A stretch of DNA of 64,000 nt from Gandjariella thermophila. GTDB lineage: Bacteria > Actinomycetota > Actinomycetes > Mycobacteriales > Pseudonocardiaceae. The stretch covers positions 35,663 to 99,662 of the forward strand of contig NZ_BJFL01000022.1 of NCBI RefSeq assembly GCF_005405885.1. Reading direction: 5' to 3'. This document shows, one piece after another, positions 1 through 7,928 of this stretch. The translations under genes were made by a program, and so were the position numbers. Position 1 is the stretch's first letter; every line of letters begins with the position of its first letter. The notes under the pieces are model-generated. The model was given only the letters and a program-made list of their open reading frames with translations. It made no database searches and was not told where the DNA came from.

Positions 1-671
1 GCCGCCTCGCCGACCTGGTCACCACGGACGTGCCGGAGCACGTGCTGGCCGCCGCCGGCCTGGAACGCCTGGCCGCGCTGGAACCCGCTGGCGGCGTGGT
101 GGACCCGTGGGATGTGCCCGGCGGCTGGCGGATCGGCGAACCCGCGTGGGCGACCTGGCGGATCGAGGTGGCCGGCCGGGACGCCGTCGAGGTGCGGGTA
201 CGCGGCCGGGCCTGCGCCGCCGAGGTGGCCGTCGGCGGCGGCGAACCGGTGCCCGCCCGGGTCGAACGGCACGGCACCGACCTCTTGGTCGACCTCGCCG
301 GCCGGGTGCGGCGCTACGCCATGGCCCGGGACGGCCAGGTGCTCTGGCTCGGCGCGGGCGGCCGGGTGTGGGCGCTCACCGAGACCGGGCGGCTGGCCGC
401 GGCCCGGCACGAGACGGCCGCCTCGGCCGGGCCGGTGACCAGCCCGATGCCCGGCACCGTCCTGGTGGTTCGGGTCGCCCGCGGTGAGCGGGTCCGCGCC
501 GGCCAGCCGATGCTGGTGGTGGAGGCGATGAAGATGGAGCACACCCTGGTCGCCCCGATCGACGGCGTCGTCGCCGAACTGGACGTGCGCGCCGGTACCC
601 AGGTCGCCCTGGACCAGCGGCTCGCCCTCGTCCTTCCCGAGGAAACCCAGGCCACCCCCGACCGGGGATAG
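1..671 (+). CDS. Acyl-CoA carboxylase alpha subunit, C-terminal biotinyl part (5' end outside window)
   Basis: C-terminal about 220 residues of a biotin-dependent acyl-CoA carboxylase alpha chain (biotin carboxylase plus biotin carrier). The biotinyl domain is clear: the tetrapeptide AMKM sits in VVEAMKMEHTL (about nt 520-550), and its Lys is the biotinylated residue that carries carboxyl groups to the beta subunit. The frame is already open from base 3, so the GTG at 30 is internal and the biotin carboxylase domain lies upstream of the window. The acyl-CoA dehydrogenase 57 bp downstream matches the accA1-fadE19 arrangement of mycobacterial leucine degradation, so the substrate may be methylcrotonyl-CoA. 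This is inference: acetyl- or propionyl-CoA carboxylase is not excluded. Confidence 0.9.
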   Translation, partial: RLADLVTTDVPEHVLAAAGLERLAALEPAGGVVDPWDVPGGWRIGEPAWATWRIEVAGRDAVEVRVRGRACAAEVAVGGGEPVPARVERHGTDLLVDLAGRVRRYAMARDGQVLWLGAGGRVWALTETGRLAAARHETAASAGPVTSPMPGTVLVVRVARGERVRAGQPMLVVEAMKMEHTLVAPIDGVVAELDVRAGTQVALDQRLALVLPEETQATPDRG

Positions 672-728
672 GCGCGACACCGGGCGGCGCGAGAACCCGC
701 GAGCCGCCCCAGCCGAACAGGAGTCACC

Positions 729-1892
729 ATGCTCGACTATCGCCTCGACGAGGAATACGAAGCGCTACGCAAGACGGTCCGGGAGTTCGCCCGCGCCGAG
801 GTCGCGCCGGTCATCGGCGATTTCTACGAGCGCGAGGAGTTCCCCTACGAACTGGTCCGGAAGATGGGCGCGATGGGGCTGTTCGGCCTACCGTTTCCGG
901 AGGAATACGGCGGCATGGGCGGCGATTACTTCGCGCTCTGCCTCGCGCTTGAGGAGTTGGCGAGGGTGGACTCCTCGGTGGCGATCACCCTGGAGGCCGG
1001 GGTGTCGCTGGGAAGCATGCCGATCTACCGGTTCGGCACGGCTGAGCAGAAGCGGCGCTGGCTGCCGGAACTGTGCCGGGGCGAGGCGCTCGGCGCGTTC
1101 GGCCTCACCGAACCGGGCGGCGGGTCGGACGCCGGCGCGCTGCGCACCACGGCCCGGCTGGACGGCGACGACTGGGTGCTGCGCGGCAGCAAGGCGTTCA
1201 TCACCAACTCCGGCACGGACATCACCGCGCTGGTCACCGTCGCCGCGGTGACCGGGACGACGGCGGACGGCGGCAAGGAGATCTCCGCGATCATCGTGCC
1301 CAGCGGCACGCCGGGCTTCACCGTGGCCGGCAGGTACTCCAAGGTCGGCTGGAACGCCTCGGACACCCACGAGCTGTCCTTTGTGGACTGCCGGGTGCCG
1401 GCGGAGAACCTGCTCGGGGCGCGCGGCCGCGGCTACGCGCAGTTCCTGCAGACCCTGGACGAGGGGCGGGTGGCCATCGCCGCGATCGGCGTCGGCCTGG
1501 CCCAGGGCTGCGTCGACGAGTGCCTGCGCTACGTCGCCGAGCGGGAGGCGTTCGGTCGCAAGATCGGTATGTACCAGGCGATCCAGTTCAAGATCGCGGA
1601 CATGGAGGCGCGGGCGCACACCGCCCGGCTGGCCTACTACCACGCGGCCGCGCGGATGCTGCGCGGCGAGTCCTTCAAGAAGGAGGCGGCCATCGCCAAG
1701 CTGACCTCCTCCGAGGCGGCGATGGCGAACGCCAGGGAGGCCACCCAGATCTTCGGCGGCTACGGGTTCATGAACGAGTTCCCGGTCGGCCGGTTCTACC
1801 GGGACGCCAAGATCCTGGAGATCGGCGAGGGCACCAGCGAGGTGCAGCGCATGCTGATCGCCCGCGAGCTGGGGCTGCCCCGGTCCGCATGA
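729..1892 (+). CDS. Acyl-CoA dehydrogenase (FadE19/isovaleryl-type context)
   Basis: FAD-dependent acyl-CoA dehydrogenase, 387 aa, the usual family length. It would oxidise an acyl-CoA to the 2-enoyl-CoA and pass electrons to ETF. Visible features are the N-terminal helical domain, the FAD-binding stretch GAFGLTEPGGGSDAG, KAFITNSG, and a C-terminal GEGTSEVQ whose Glu (about residue 367) is at the position of the catalytic base in medium- and short-chain enzymes. An AGGAG motif precedes the ATG at good spacing. Its position directly after a biotin carboxylase subunit suggests a branched-chain acyl-CoA such as isovaleryl-CoA, as for mycobacterial FadE19; the sequence alone does not prove the substrate. 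Confidence 0.93.
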   Translation: MLDYRLDEEYEALRKTVREFARAEVAPVIGDFYEREEFPYELVRKMGAMGLFGLPFPEEYGGMGGDYFALCLALEELARVDSSVAITLEAGVSLGSMPIYRFGTAEQKRRWLPELCRGEALGAFGLTEPGGGSDAGALRTTARLDGDDWVLRGSKAFITNSGTDITALVTVAAVTGTTADGGKEISAIIVPSGTPGFTVAGRYSKVGWNASDTHELSFVDCRVPAENLLGARGRGYAQFLQTLDEGRVAIAAIGVGLAQGCVDECLRYVAEREAFGRKIGMYQAIQFKIADMEARAHTARLAYYHAAARMLRGESFKKEAAIAKLTSSEAAMANAREATQIFGGYGFMNEFPVGRFYRDAKILEIGEGTSEVQRMLIARELGLPRSA

Positions 1893-2067
1893 CCCTCGGC
1901 ACCGTGTGGCCGCGTCTGCCCTGGTCGCCCACCTCCTTCCGGTAGGGTTCCTGCTCGGTCGTGGTCGGTTCGATCTCTCCGTGGGAGTTCGTAGGTGTTG
2001 GCGTGAACGCGACGCACTACTCCGCCCGGGCGAGACATCGGGCTCCGGGCGGGAGCGGAGAGGGAGG

Positions 2068-2922
2068 ATGACCACCATGACCTCGCCACGGGCACGGGCG
2101 CTGTCGGCGGCGTTACGCGAGGTACGCAAGGCGTCCGGGGTCGGGCTGCGCGAACTCGGCCGCATGCTGCGTATCTCGCCCACGGACATCTCGCACTGGG
2201 AGTCCGGTGCCCGGGTTCCGCGACTGGAGACCGTGGCCCTGATTCTGGGGGTCCTCCGCGCGTCCCCGGAGGAGCGGGAGCACATCCTCAACCTGGCGCG
2301 CGGGGCGCGGGAACGGACGTGGCTCACCGTTGGCGAGGACGGCATTCCGGCGCAGATGGCCGGCGTGGTCGAGTGCGAGCGGCAGGCGTCCGCCATCGCC
2401 GCGTGGGAACCCAACTACGTTCCCGGGCTGCTGCAGACCAGCGACTACACCCGCACGATCATGTCCGCGGGTGACCGGCTCGGCGCGGACGACGTGGCGC
2501 TGCGCACGATGATCCACAGCAGCCGCTGCGAGGTCATCACGCGTCGAGACGCCCCGGTTCCGCTGCACGCGCTGATCGGCGAGACGGGGCTGACCGAACC
2601 CATCGGCCCGCCGGACGTGATGGCCGGGCAACTGCGGCACCTCGCGGCCATGGCCGGGCGGCCCAACGTCGAGCTGCGGGTGGTGCCGCGCCGGGTGGGC
2701 TGGCATCCCGGGCTGATGGGGCCGTTCACCCTGTTCGACTTCGCGGACGCGCCCACGGTGCTCTACCTGGAACACCACTCGTCGGGCGCGTTCATCACCA
2801 CCGAGCACGACGTGTCCGCGTACCGCCGGGTGGTGGACTGGCTGCGGGAGCTGGCCTGGAGCCCGGAGGAGTCCTCGGCGTTCATCGCCGACCTGGCGGG
2901 AGAGCCCACGAAGAGGGAGTGA
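2068..2922 (+). CDS. XRE-family regulator with DUF5753 (Scr1/AbaA-type)
   Basis: About 284 aa. The N-terminal helix-turn-helix (LRELGRMLRISPTDISHWESG) is followed by a DUF5753 sensor-like domain with the typical Y(V)PGLLQTSDYTRTI and VVPRRVGWHPGL-like segments. In Streptomyces these proteins pair with small DUF397 proteins and affect antibiotic production and development; here a DUF397 gene follows after 2 bp. The start is uncertain: ATG 2068 has GGAG seven bases upstream, and ATG 2077 has GGGAGG nine bases upstream. The frame is open further upstream but has no good start. The DNA target and ligand cannot be read from sequence. Confidence 0.9.
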   Translation: MTTMTSPRARALSAALREVRKASGVGLRELGRMLRISPTDISHWESGARVPRLETVALILGVLRASPEEREHILNLARGARERTWLTVGEDGIPAQMAGVVECERQASAIAAWEPNYVPGLLQTSDYTRTIMSAGDRLGADDVALRTMIHSSRCEVITRRDAPVPLHALIGETGLTEPIGPPDVMAGQLRHLAAMAGRPNVELRVVPRRVGWHPGLMGPFTLFDFADAPTVLYLEHHSSGAFITTEHDVSAYRRVVDWLRELAWSPEESSAFIADLAGEPTKRE

Positions 2923-2924
2923 CC

Positions 2925-3095
2925 ATGAGTACGTGGCGGAAGTCCACCCGGTCCGGGCAGAACGGCGGGTGTGTCGAGCTGGCCGGCACGCTGGACGCGG
3001 TGCGGGACTCCAAGAACCCGCACGGCCCGGTGCTGCGCGGCGTGGACGTGCGCAGCCTGGTGCGCGCGGCGAAGGCTGGCGACCTCGACCGGTGA
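2925..3095 (+). CDS. DUF397 domain protein (56 aa)
   Basis: A 56-aa protein starting MSTWRKSTRSGQNGGCVEL and containing VRDSKNPHGPVL, the hallmark of DUF397. It starts 2 bp after the stop of the XRE/DUF5753 gene and has GGGAG just upstream of its ATG, so the two are co-transcribed and probably translationally coupled. Such pairs are very common in Streptomyces and Pseudonocardiaceae, where the small partner is proposed to act with the regulator in toxin-antitoxin-like or developmental control. No catalytic or membrane feature is visible. Confidence 0.92.
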   Translation: MSTWRKSTRSGQNGGCVELAGTLDAVRDSKNPHGPVLRGVDVRSLVRAAKAGDLDR

Positions 3096-3461
3096 GGCGG
3101 CCGGTGCGGGTGGGCCAGGTGGAGTAGTCCCGCTCTTGGATCCACTGTGGACGGTTGGGGAGCTGGACGGGTGACGTGCCGACGACGGCTGTCCGGCTGC
3201 CCGCGTACCCGCCAATACCGGACAAAACGGGACCACGGATGCTACGGATAGTAGTTTCCCCAGGTCCGGAAATAGTTACGGTTAAATAACGGGCGCGGCC
3301 GTCCCGGGACGGCCGCGCCAATTCAGTTAATCGCGACGAGTTGGTAATCGAATCCCATTACGTGCGCGGCTGATCGTCGTTAATCTCTCCCGCTAGTTGC
3401 CGGCGGCGGTGTCGGCGTGCTCGTCCCCGTGGCGGCGCGAGTTTGTAGGAAGGGGTCAGCC
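3096..3461. other. Non-coding gap between DUF397 gene and S53 peptidase gene
   Basis: No convincing gene. It holds a perfect 28-bp palindrome (3292-3319, listed separately). An AT-richer stretch from 3330 to 3400 probably contains the peptidase promoter, but no clean -35/-10 pair could be assigned. Confidence 0.6.
3292..3319. terminator. Perfect 28-bp palindrome, terminator-like
   Basis: Two 14-base arms (GGCGCGGCCGTCCC and its exact complement) abut with no loop. It lies 200 bp after the DUF397 stop and 140 bp before the next gene. It lacks a U-tract, as is common for actinobacterial terminators. It could also be a protein-binding palindrome. Confidence 0.5.
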
Positions 3462-5456
3462 GTGCGAAGAGTGCCAGCGGTGTTACTGGCTATGGCCGTG
3501 GTCGGAGGTGTGGCCAGCGCGGTTCCCGCCGCGGCGGCCGACGACGGCCGCGCCACGATTCCAGCGTCCCATCCGCTCTGGGCCGCCCCCCATGCGCGGG
3601 TATCCGACGCCCCGGCCCAGCAGCAGATGACCTTCCGGGTCTACCTCAACCTGCGCGACCCGCAGGGTGCCGAGCAGGCGGCTCGCGCGGTGTCCGACCC
3701 GTCCAGCCCGTCGTACCGGCAGTACCTGAGCGCCGACCAGGTGCGCGCCCGGTTCGCCCCGGCACAGTCCTCGGTGGACGCGGTGCGCAACTGGCTGTCC
3801 TCGGCCGGTTTCCGCGTCGGCGAGGTGCCCGCGAACAACCAGTACGTCGAGGCGACCGGCAGCGTGGCGCAGGCCCAGCAGGCCTTCGCGGTGAACCTGG
3901 GCGAGTACGCCGTGCAGGGGCTGCGGCTGCGCGGCACCGACCGGGACCTCACCGTGCCGCGCTCGCTGTCCTCGCTGGTGGCCAGCGTGGTCGGGGTGGA
4001 CCAGTCGCAGGAGCTGATGCGGCCGGGCCTGGTGGGCGGCTCTGACGAGGCGGCGAACGGGCGCTTCCGGCCGCACGCCGCGCCGGGCACCGTGGCCCCA
4101 CCGGCCGGCTTCCGCAACGCCCGGCCGTGCTCGGCCTACTGGGGTGAGCAACTCGACACCACCGACCCGGCCTACGGCGGCGGCTTCCCGGCGCCGCTGC
4201 CCTATGCGCCGTGCGGGTACAAGCCGGGCCAGTTGCGCGCCGCGTACGGCGTGGACGACCTGGTGCGGCGCGGCGTGGACGGCCGGGGCACCACCGTGGC
4301 GATCATCGACGCGTTCGCCTCGCCCACCATCTACGAGGACGCCAGCGAGTACGCCAAGCGCAACGACCCGGCGTACCCGCTGCGCCAGTCGCAGTTCAGG
4401 CAGCTCGTCTTCCCGACGACGCCGGGCTCCGAGGGCCCGGACCAGTGCGACGCCGCCGGGTGGTACGGCGAGGAGTCGCTGGACGTGGAGGCGGTGCACG
4501 CGATGGCGCCCGCCGCCAACATCCTCTACGTGGGCGGCTCGGACTGCCAGGATCTCTCCCTGGACAAAGCGCTGAACACGGTGGTCGCCGGCCACCTGGC
4601 GCAGATCGTGTCCAATTCCTACGGCGACACCGGCGAGGACCTGCCGGCCGCCGAGGTGAAGGCGTTCGAGTCGATCGCCATCCAGGCCGCGCTCCAGGGC
4701 ATCGGCCTGTACTTCTCCTCCGGGGACAACGGTGACGAGGTGGCCCGGCTGGGCAAGCCGGAGACCGACTTCGCCGCGTCCAGCCCGTGGGTGACCGCGG
4801 TCGGCGGCACCAGCCTCGGTATCGGCAAGAACGGTCGCAAGGTGCTGGAGACCGGCTGGGAGACCGGTAAGAGCACGCTGACGGGCGGAGCGTGGAACCC
4901 GGCTGCCCCGGGCGCCTACCTCTACGGCTCGGGCGGCGGCACGAGCACCCTGTTCGATGAGCCGTTCTACCAGCGCGGCGTGGTGCCCGACGCGCTGGCC
5001 GCGCAGAACCAGAAGGGCAAGAACCAGCGCGGCCGCGTGGTGCCGGACATCTCCATGCTCGGCGACCCGAACACCGGCATGCTCATCGGGCTGACCCAGA
5101 CCTTCCCGGAGGGCGCGCACTACGACGAGTACCGCATCGGCGGGACCAGCCTCGCGTGCCCACTGCTCGCCGGGGAGATGGCGCTGGCCGACCAGTACGC
5201 CGGCCGGGCGCACGGGTTCATCAACCCGGCGCTGTACATGTACCTGTCGCGCACCGGCGCGATCAGCGACGTGACCCACGTGCAGTCGGGTGACGTCCGG
5301 GTCGACTACGTCAACGGGCTGGACCCGAGCGCCGGGTACGTGCGGTCGGTGCGCAGCTTCGACTTCACCGGCCTGACGATCCACACTGCGCCCGGCTACG
5401 ACAACGTCACCGGGCTCGGCACCCCGAACGGGGCAGCCTTCGTCCTGCGGATCTGA
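3462..5456 (+). CDS. Secreted S53 (sedolisin) peptidase with pro-domain
   Basis: Exported serine-carboxyl protease precursor, 664 aa. Order: signal peptide (residues 1 to about 27, RR near the start, Ala-rich cleavage region), pro-kumamolisin activation domain (about 40-190), then the S53 catalytic domain. Triad candidates are Glu337 and Asp341 in GEESLDVEA and Ser563 in GGTSLACP; an SSGDNGDE segment carries the oxyanion Asp. The C-terminus has the NVTGLGTPNG motif typical of the calcium-binding region. GTG 3462 was chosen because AGGAAGGGG lies seven bases upstream and a signal peptide follows at once. Expected function is acid-stable degradation of extracellular protein. A second S53 gene follows. 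Confidence 0.93.
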   Translation: MRRVPAVLLAMAVVGGVASAVPAAAADDGRATIPASHPLWAAPHARVSDAPAQQQMTFRVYLNLRDPQGAEQAARAVSDPSSPSYRQYLSADQVRARFAPAQSSVDAVRNWLSSAGFRVGEVPANNQYVEATGSVAQAQQAFAVNLGEYAVQGLRLRGTDRDLTVPRSLSSLVASVVGVDQSQELMRPGLVGGSDEAANGRFRPHAAPGTVAPPAGFRNARPCSAYWGEQLDTTDPAYGGGFPAPLPYAPCGYKPGQLRAAYGVDDLVRRGVDGRGTTVAIIDAFASPTIYEDASEYAKRNDPAYPLRQSQFRQLVFPTTPGSEGPDQCDAAGWYGEESLDVEAVHAMAPAANILYVGGSDCQDLSLDKALNTVVAGHLAQIVSNSYGDTGEDLPAAEVKAFESIAIQAALQGIGLYFSSGDNGDEVARLGKPETDFAASSPWVTAVGGTSLGIGKNGRKVLETGWETGKSTLTGGAWNPAAPGAYLYGSGGGTSTLFDEPFYQRGVVPDALAAQNQKGKNQRGRVVPDISMLGDPNTGMLIGLTQTFPEGAHYDEYRIGGTSLACPLLAGEMALADQYAGRAHGFINPALYMYLSRTGAISDVTHVQSGDVRVDYVNGLDPSAGYVRSVRSFDFTGLTIHTAPGYDNVTGLGTPNGAAFVLRI

Positions 5457-5476
5457 CCGGGACGGGTACGACGACC

Positions 5477-5512
5477 GCGGCCCCGTCACCCGATCGCGGG
5501 TGACGGGGCCGC
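5477..5512. terminator. Strong stem-loop terminator
   Basis: A perfect 15-bp inverted repeat (GCGGCCCCGTCACCC, 6-base loop, exact complement) begins 20 bp after the stop of the first S53 gene and is followed by TTCTACC. It separates the two peptidase genes, so they are probably transcribed independently. Confidence 0.85.
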
Positions 5513-5564
5513 TTCTACCTGTTCGGACCTGTGCGCGCTGCGCCAACGGGGCCAAACTCGCTGC

Positions 5565-7229
5565 ATGTCCGATTCAGCCGCGCTTGTCCTTCTTCCGGGC
5601 AGCGAACGAGCAGCGATTCCCGGCGCCGTACCCGCCGGCGCCGTCGACCCCGCCGAGCGGATCGAGTTGACCCTCGTGCTGCGCCGGCGGGCGGATCTTC
5701 CCGACGAGTTCGTCACCGGTCCGGCCACGCTGACCAGCGCCGAACTGGCCGCCGGCTACGGCGCCGCGGACAGCGACGTCGATTTGGTGCGTTCCGTGCT
5801 GGCGGAGCGCGGGGTGGAGGTCGTGTCGGTGCGGCCCGGCGCCGGGTCCGTGGCGGTGGCCGGCCCGGCCGAGGCGGTCTGTGCCGCGTTCGGCACCACG
5901 CTCAGCCGGGTGGCGAGCACCGTCCCCGGCGGCCGCGTGGAACACCGGCACCGCGAGGGGCGGCTGTCCGTCCCGGCCGAGCTGGACGGCGTGGTCACCG
6001 CCGTGCTCGGCCTGGACGACCGGCCGCAGGCCCGCAGCTACCTTCGCCGCGCCGCCGAGCCGGCCGCGCGCCGCTCCTACACCCCTCCGCAGCTGGGCTC
6101 GGTGTACCGGTTCCCCGCCGACACCGACGGCACCGGGCAGGTGATCGCGATCCTGGAACTGGGCGGCGGGTACACCGAGGACGACCTGTCCGGGTACTTC
6201 CGCTCGCTGGGCGTGCCGGCGCCCAGGGTCACCGCCGTCGGTGTGGACGGCGGCGCCAACCAGCCCGGCCAGCAGCCGGACGCGGACACCGAGGTGCTGC
6301 TGGACATCGAGGTGGCCGGGGCGCTCGCCCCGGGCGCGGACATCGTCGTCTACTTCGCGCCGAACACCGACCGCGGCTTCCTCGACGCGCTGAACGCCGC
6401 CGTCCATGCCACCCCGACACCGACCGCGGTCAGCATCAGCTGGGGGCTATCCGAGGACTCGTGGACCGCGCAGGCCCGCACCGCGATGGACCGGGCCATG
6501 GCCGACGCCGCCGCGCTCGGCGTCACCGTGTGCGTGGCCGCCGGTGACTGGGGCAGCGCCGACGGCCAGCAGGACGGCGAGCCGCACGTGGACTTCCCCG
6601 CGGCCAGCCCGAACGCGCTGGCCTGCGGCGGCACCACGCTGAACGCCGACCCGGAGACCGGCGCCGTGCACTCCGAGGTGGTGTGGAGCAGCCCGGACGG
6701 CTCGGCCACCGGGGGCGGCGTGTCCCGGGTGTTCCCGCTGCCCTCCTGGCAGTCCGGAGTGGACGTGCCCGAACGGCCGGGCGGCGGCACCGGGAGGGGC
6801 GTGCCCGACCTCGCCGCGGTCGCCGACCCTGCCACCGGCTACCAGGTGCTGGTCGATGGCAGGCCCACCGTGGTCGGCGGGACCAGTGCGGTCGCCCCGC
6901 TGGTCGCCGCGCTCACCTGCCGGCTGGCGCAGCGCCTGGGCCACCGGCTCGGCCTGCTGCAACCGGCGCTGTACGGGAGGGCACGCGCCGGTCACGCCAC
7001 CCCCGGTTTCCGGGACATCCGCTCCGGCAGCAACGGCGCGTACTCGGCGCGAGCCGGCTGGGACCCGTGCACCGGCCTGGGCGCCGCGCTCGGCGAGGAC
7101 CTGCTCGACCGGTTGCGCGGCGGCGCGGTGCACGGGCGCGGGTCCACCGGCCACGGCACGCGTGGGAACGACCCCGGAGACGAGGCCGGGCCGGAGCCGA
7201 CGCCACCGGCCACCCCCGCGGTGTCCTGA
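5565..7229 (+). CDS. Kumamolisin-like S53 peptidase without signal peptide
   Basis: 554 aa, closely following the layout of Bacillus kumamolisin: pro-domain (about 30-165), catalytic domain, calcium-binding C-terminus (FRDIRSGSNG, WDPCTGLG). Triad candidates are Glu243/Asp247 in TEVLLDIEV and Ser441 in GGTSAVAP; SISWG is also conserved. The usual GDSGS around the oxyanion Asp reads GDWGS here. There is no hydrophobic signal sequence, as in kumamolisin itself, so export would need another route or it acts inside the cell. No Shine-Dalgarno is visible; CAAACT sits six bases upstream of the ATG, compatible with a leaderless mRNA. A hydrophilic, Pro-rich tail of about 40 residues follows the conserved domain. 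Confidence 0.92.
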   Translation: MSDSAALVLLPGSERAAIPGAVPAGAVDPAERIELTLVLRRRADLPDEFVTGPATLTSAELAAGYGAADSDVDLVRSVLAERGVEVVSVRPGAGSVAVAGPAEAVCAAFGTTLSRVASTVPGGRVEHRHREGRLSVPAELDGVVTAVLGLDDRPQARSYLRRAAEPAARRSYTPPQLGSVYRFPADTDGTGQVIAILELGGGYTEDDLSGYFRSLGVPAPRVTAVGVDGGANQPGQQPDADTEVLLDIEVAGALAPGADIVVYFAPNTDRGFLDALNAAVHATPTPTAVSISWGLSEDSWTAQARTAMDRAMADAAALGVTVCVAAGDWGSADGQQDGEPHVDFPAASPNALACGGTTLNADPETGAVHSEVVWSSPDGSATGGGVSRVFPLPSWQSGVDVPERPGGGTGRGVPDLAAVADPATGYQVLVDGRPTVVGGTSAVAPLVAALTCRLAQRLGHRLGLLQPALYGRARAGHATPGFRDIRSGSNGAYSARAGWDPCTGLGAALGEDLLDRLRGGAVHGRGSTGHGTRGNDPGDEAGPEPTPPATPAVS

Positions 7230-7278
7230 CCCGGGCCGTTCGCCCGCGGCGGCTCCCGTGAGCGTCATTGCCGAACCG

Positions 7279-7341
7279 GCCCAGCGACCACGGCCTGCGA
7301 GAGCCATTCATTCGGTACGCCCAGCGACCACGGCCTGCGAG
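7279..7341 (+). repeat. Pair of 23-bp direct repeats, period 40
   Basis: The 23-base string GCCCAGCGACCACGGCCTGC plus GAG occurs at 7279-7301 and 7319-7341, separated by 17 bases. It lies between the kumamolisin-like gene and the small gene at 7466, upstream of a CRP/GlxR-like site. Only two copies exist, so it is not a CRISPR array. Function is unknown. Confidence 0.8.
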
Positions 7342-7433
7342 GCCCGGGCGAGCGGCCGGTGTGGACCGCGCGGGGTCGCTGAATGACGCGAACTTCTGAA
7401 GAAGACACAGGCCGGCGGAGTACGGTGAACCGA

Positions 7434-7449
7434 TGTGATCTAGCTCACG
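7434..7449. promoter_or_regulatory. CRP/GlxR-like operator
   Basis: TGTGATCTAGCTCACG matches the actinobacterial CRP/GlxR consensus TGTGA-NNTANN-TCACA with one mismatch. It ends 16 bases before the GTG of the 121-aa gene. TACGGT at 7421-7426 is a possible -10. Placed this close to the start, a bound cAMP-type regulator would more likely repress than activate. Confidence 0.6.
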
Positions 7450-7465
7450 AATTAGGGGGTTAACC

Positions 7466-7831
7466 GTGCTCGGTCGACGACGCCGGCACCCGCCACCGCG
7501 GGTGAAGTGGCTGGTGGACGCCCTGTACCAGCAGTTGGTCGCCGGCGGCATCCAGGGCTACGGCGAGGCGCTGCTGCACGAGTACGGCCAGCCCGGAGAG
7601 GTGATCACGCACCTCGGCCTGGGCAACGGGATGGTCAGCCTGATCACCTGGCCGGCGCGGGCCGGTGAGCCGGAGCGGCTCACCCACCTGGTCTACGGCG
7701 GGTGCACGCCCACCGAGGTGCGGGCCGACCTGTTAGCCCGAGGCCTCGGCGGGCTGGCCGTGGTCGAGGTGCACCCACCGGACGCCGACCTGGAAGAGGA
7801 CGAGGAGGACGAGGCCGCGTACGACGACTGA
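7466..7831 (+). CDS. Hypothetical protein with acidic C-terminus
   Basis: 121 aa, family not recognised. A basic N-terminus (GRRRRHPPPR) leads into a compact alpha/beta-looking body (WLVDALYQQLVAGG, EVITHLGLGNGMVSLITWP, LTHLVYGG), then a strongly acidic tail (DLEEDEEDEAAYDD). No signal peptide or membrane segment. GTG start with GGGGGT upstream. A good CRP/GlxR-like site in the leader suggests carbon- or cAMP-responsive control. It is followed by the VWA-domain gene but the two need not be functionally linked. Confidence 0.75.
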   Translation: MLGRRRRHPPPRVKWLVDALYQQLVAGGIQGYGEALLHEYGQPGEVITHLGLGNGMVSLITWPARAGEPERLTHLVYGGCTPTEVRADLLARGLGGLAVVEVHPPDADLEEDEEDEAAYDD

Positions 7832-7928
7832 GCGGCCGCGAGCGGTCACCCGGGGCCACCGGCCACGGGTGACCGTTCCGTCGGCTGGCTTCACGGCGGT
7901 CGAATGTGCTCCGAGGTTGACTGGACGG

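Noticed and set aside
3483..5555. 690-codon open frame on the minus strand across the secreted S53 gene
   Set aside because: It mirrors a clear S53 gene; composition is Arg/His/Gly-rich without any domain. Antisense shadow of GC-rich coding DNA.
7279..7341. CRISPR array
   Set aside because: Only two repeat copies with one 17-bp spacer, no cas genes nearby.
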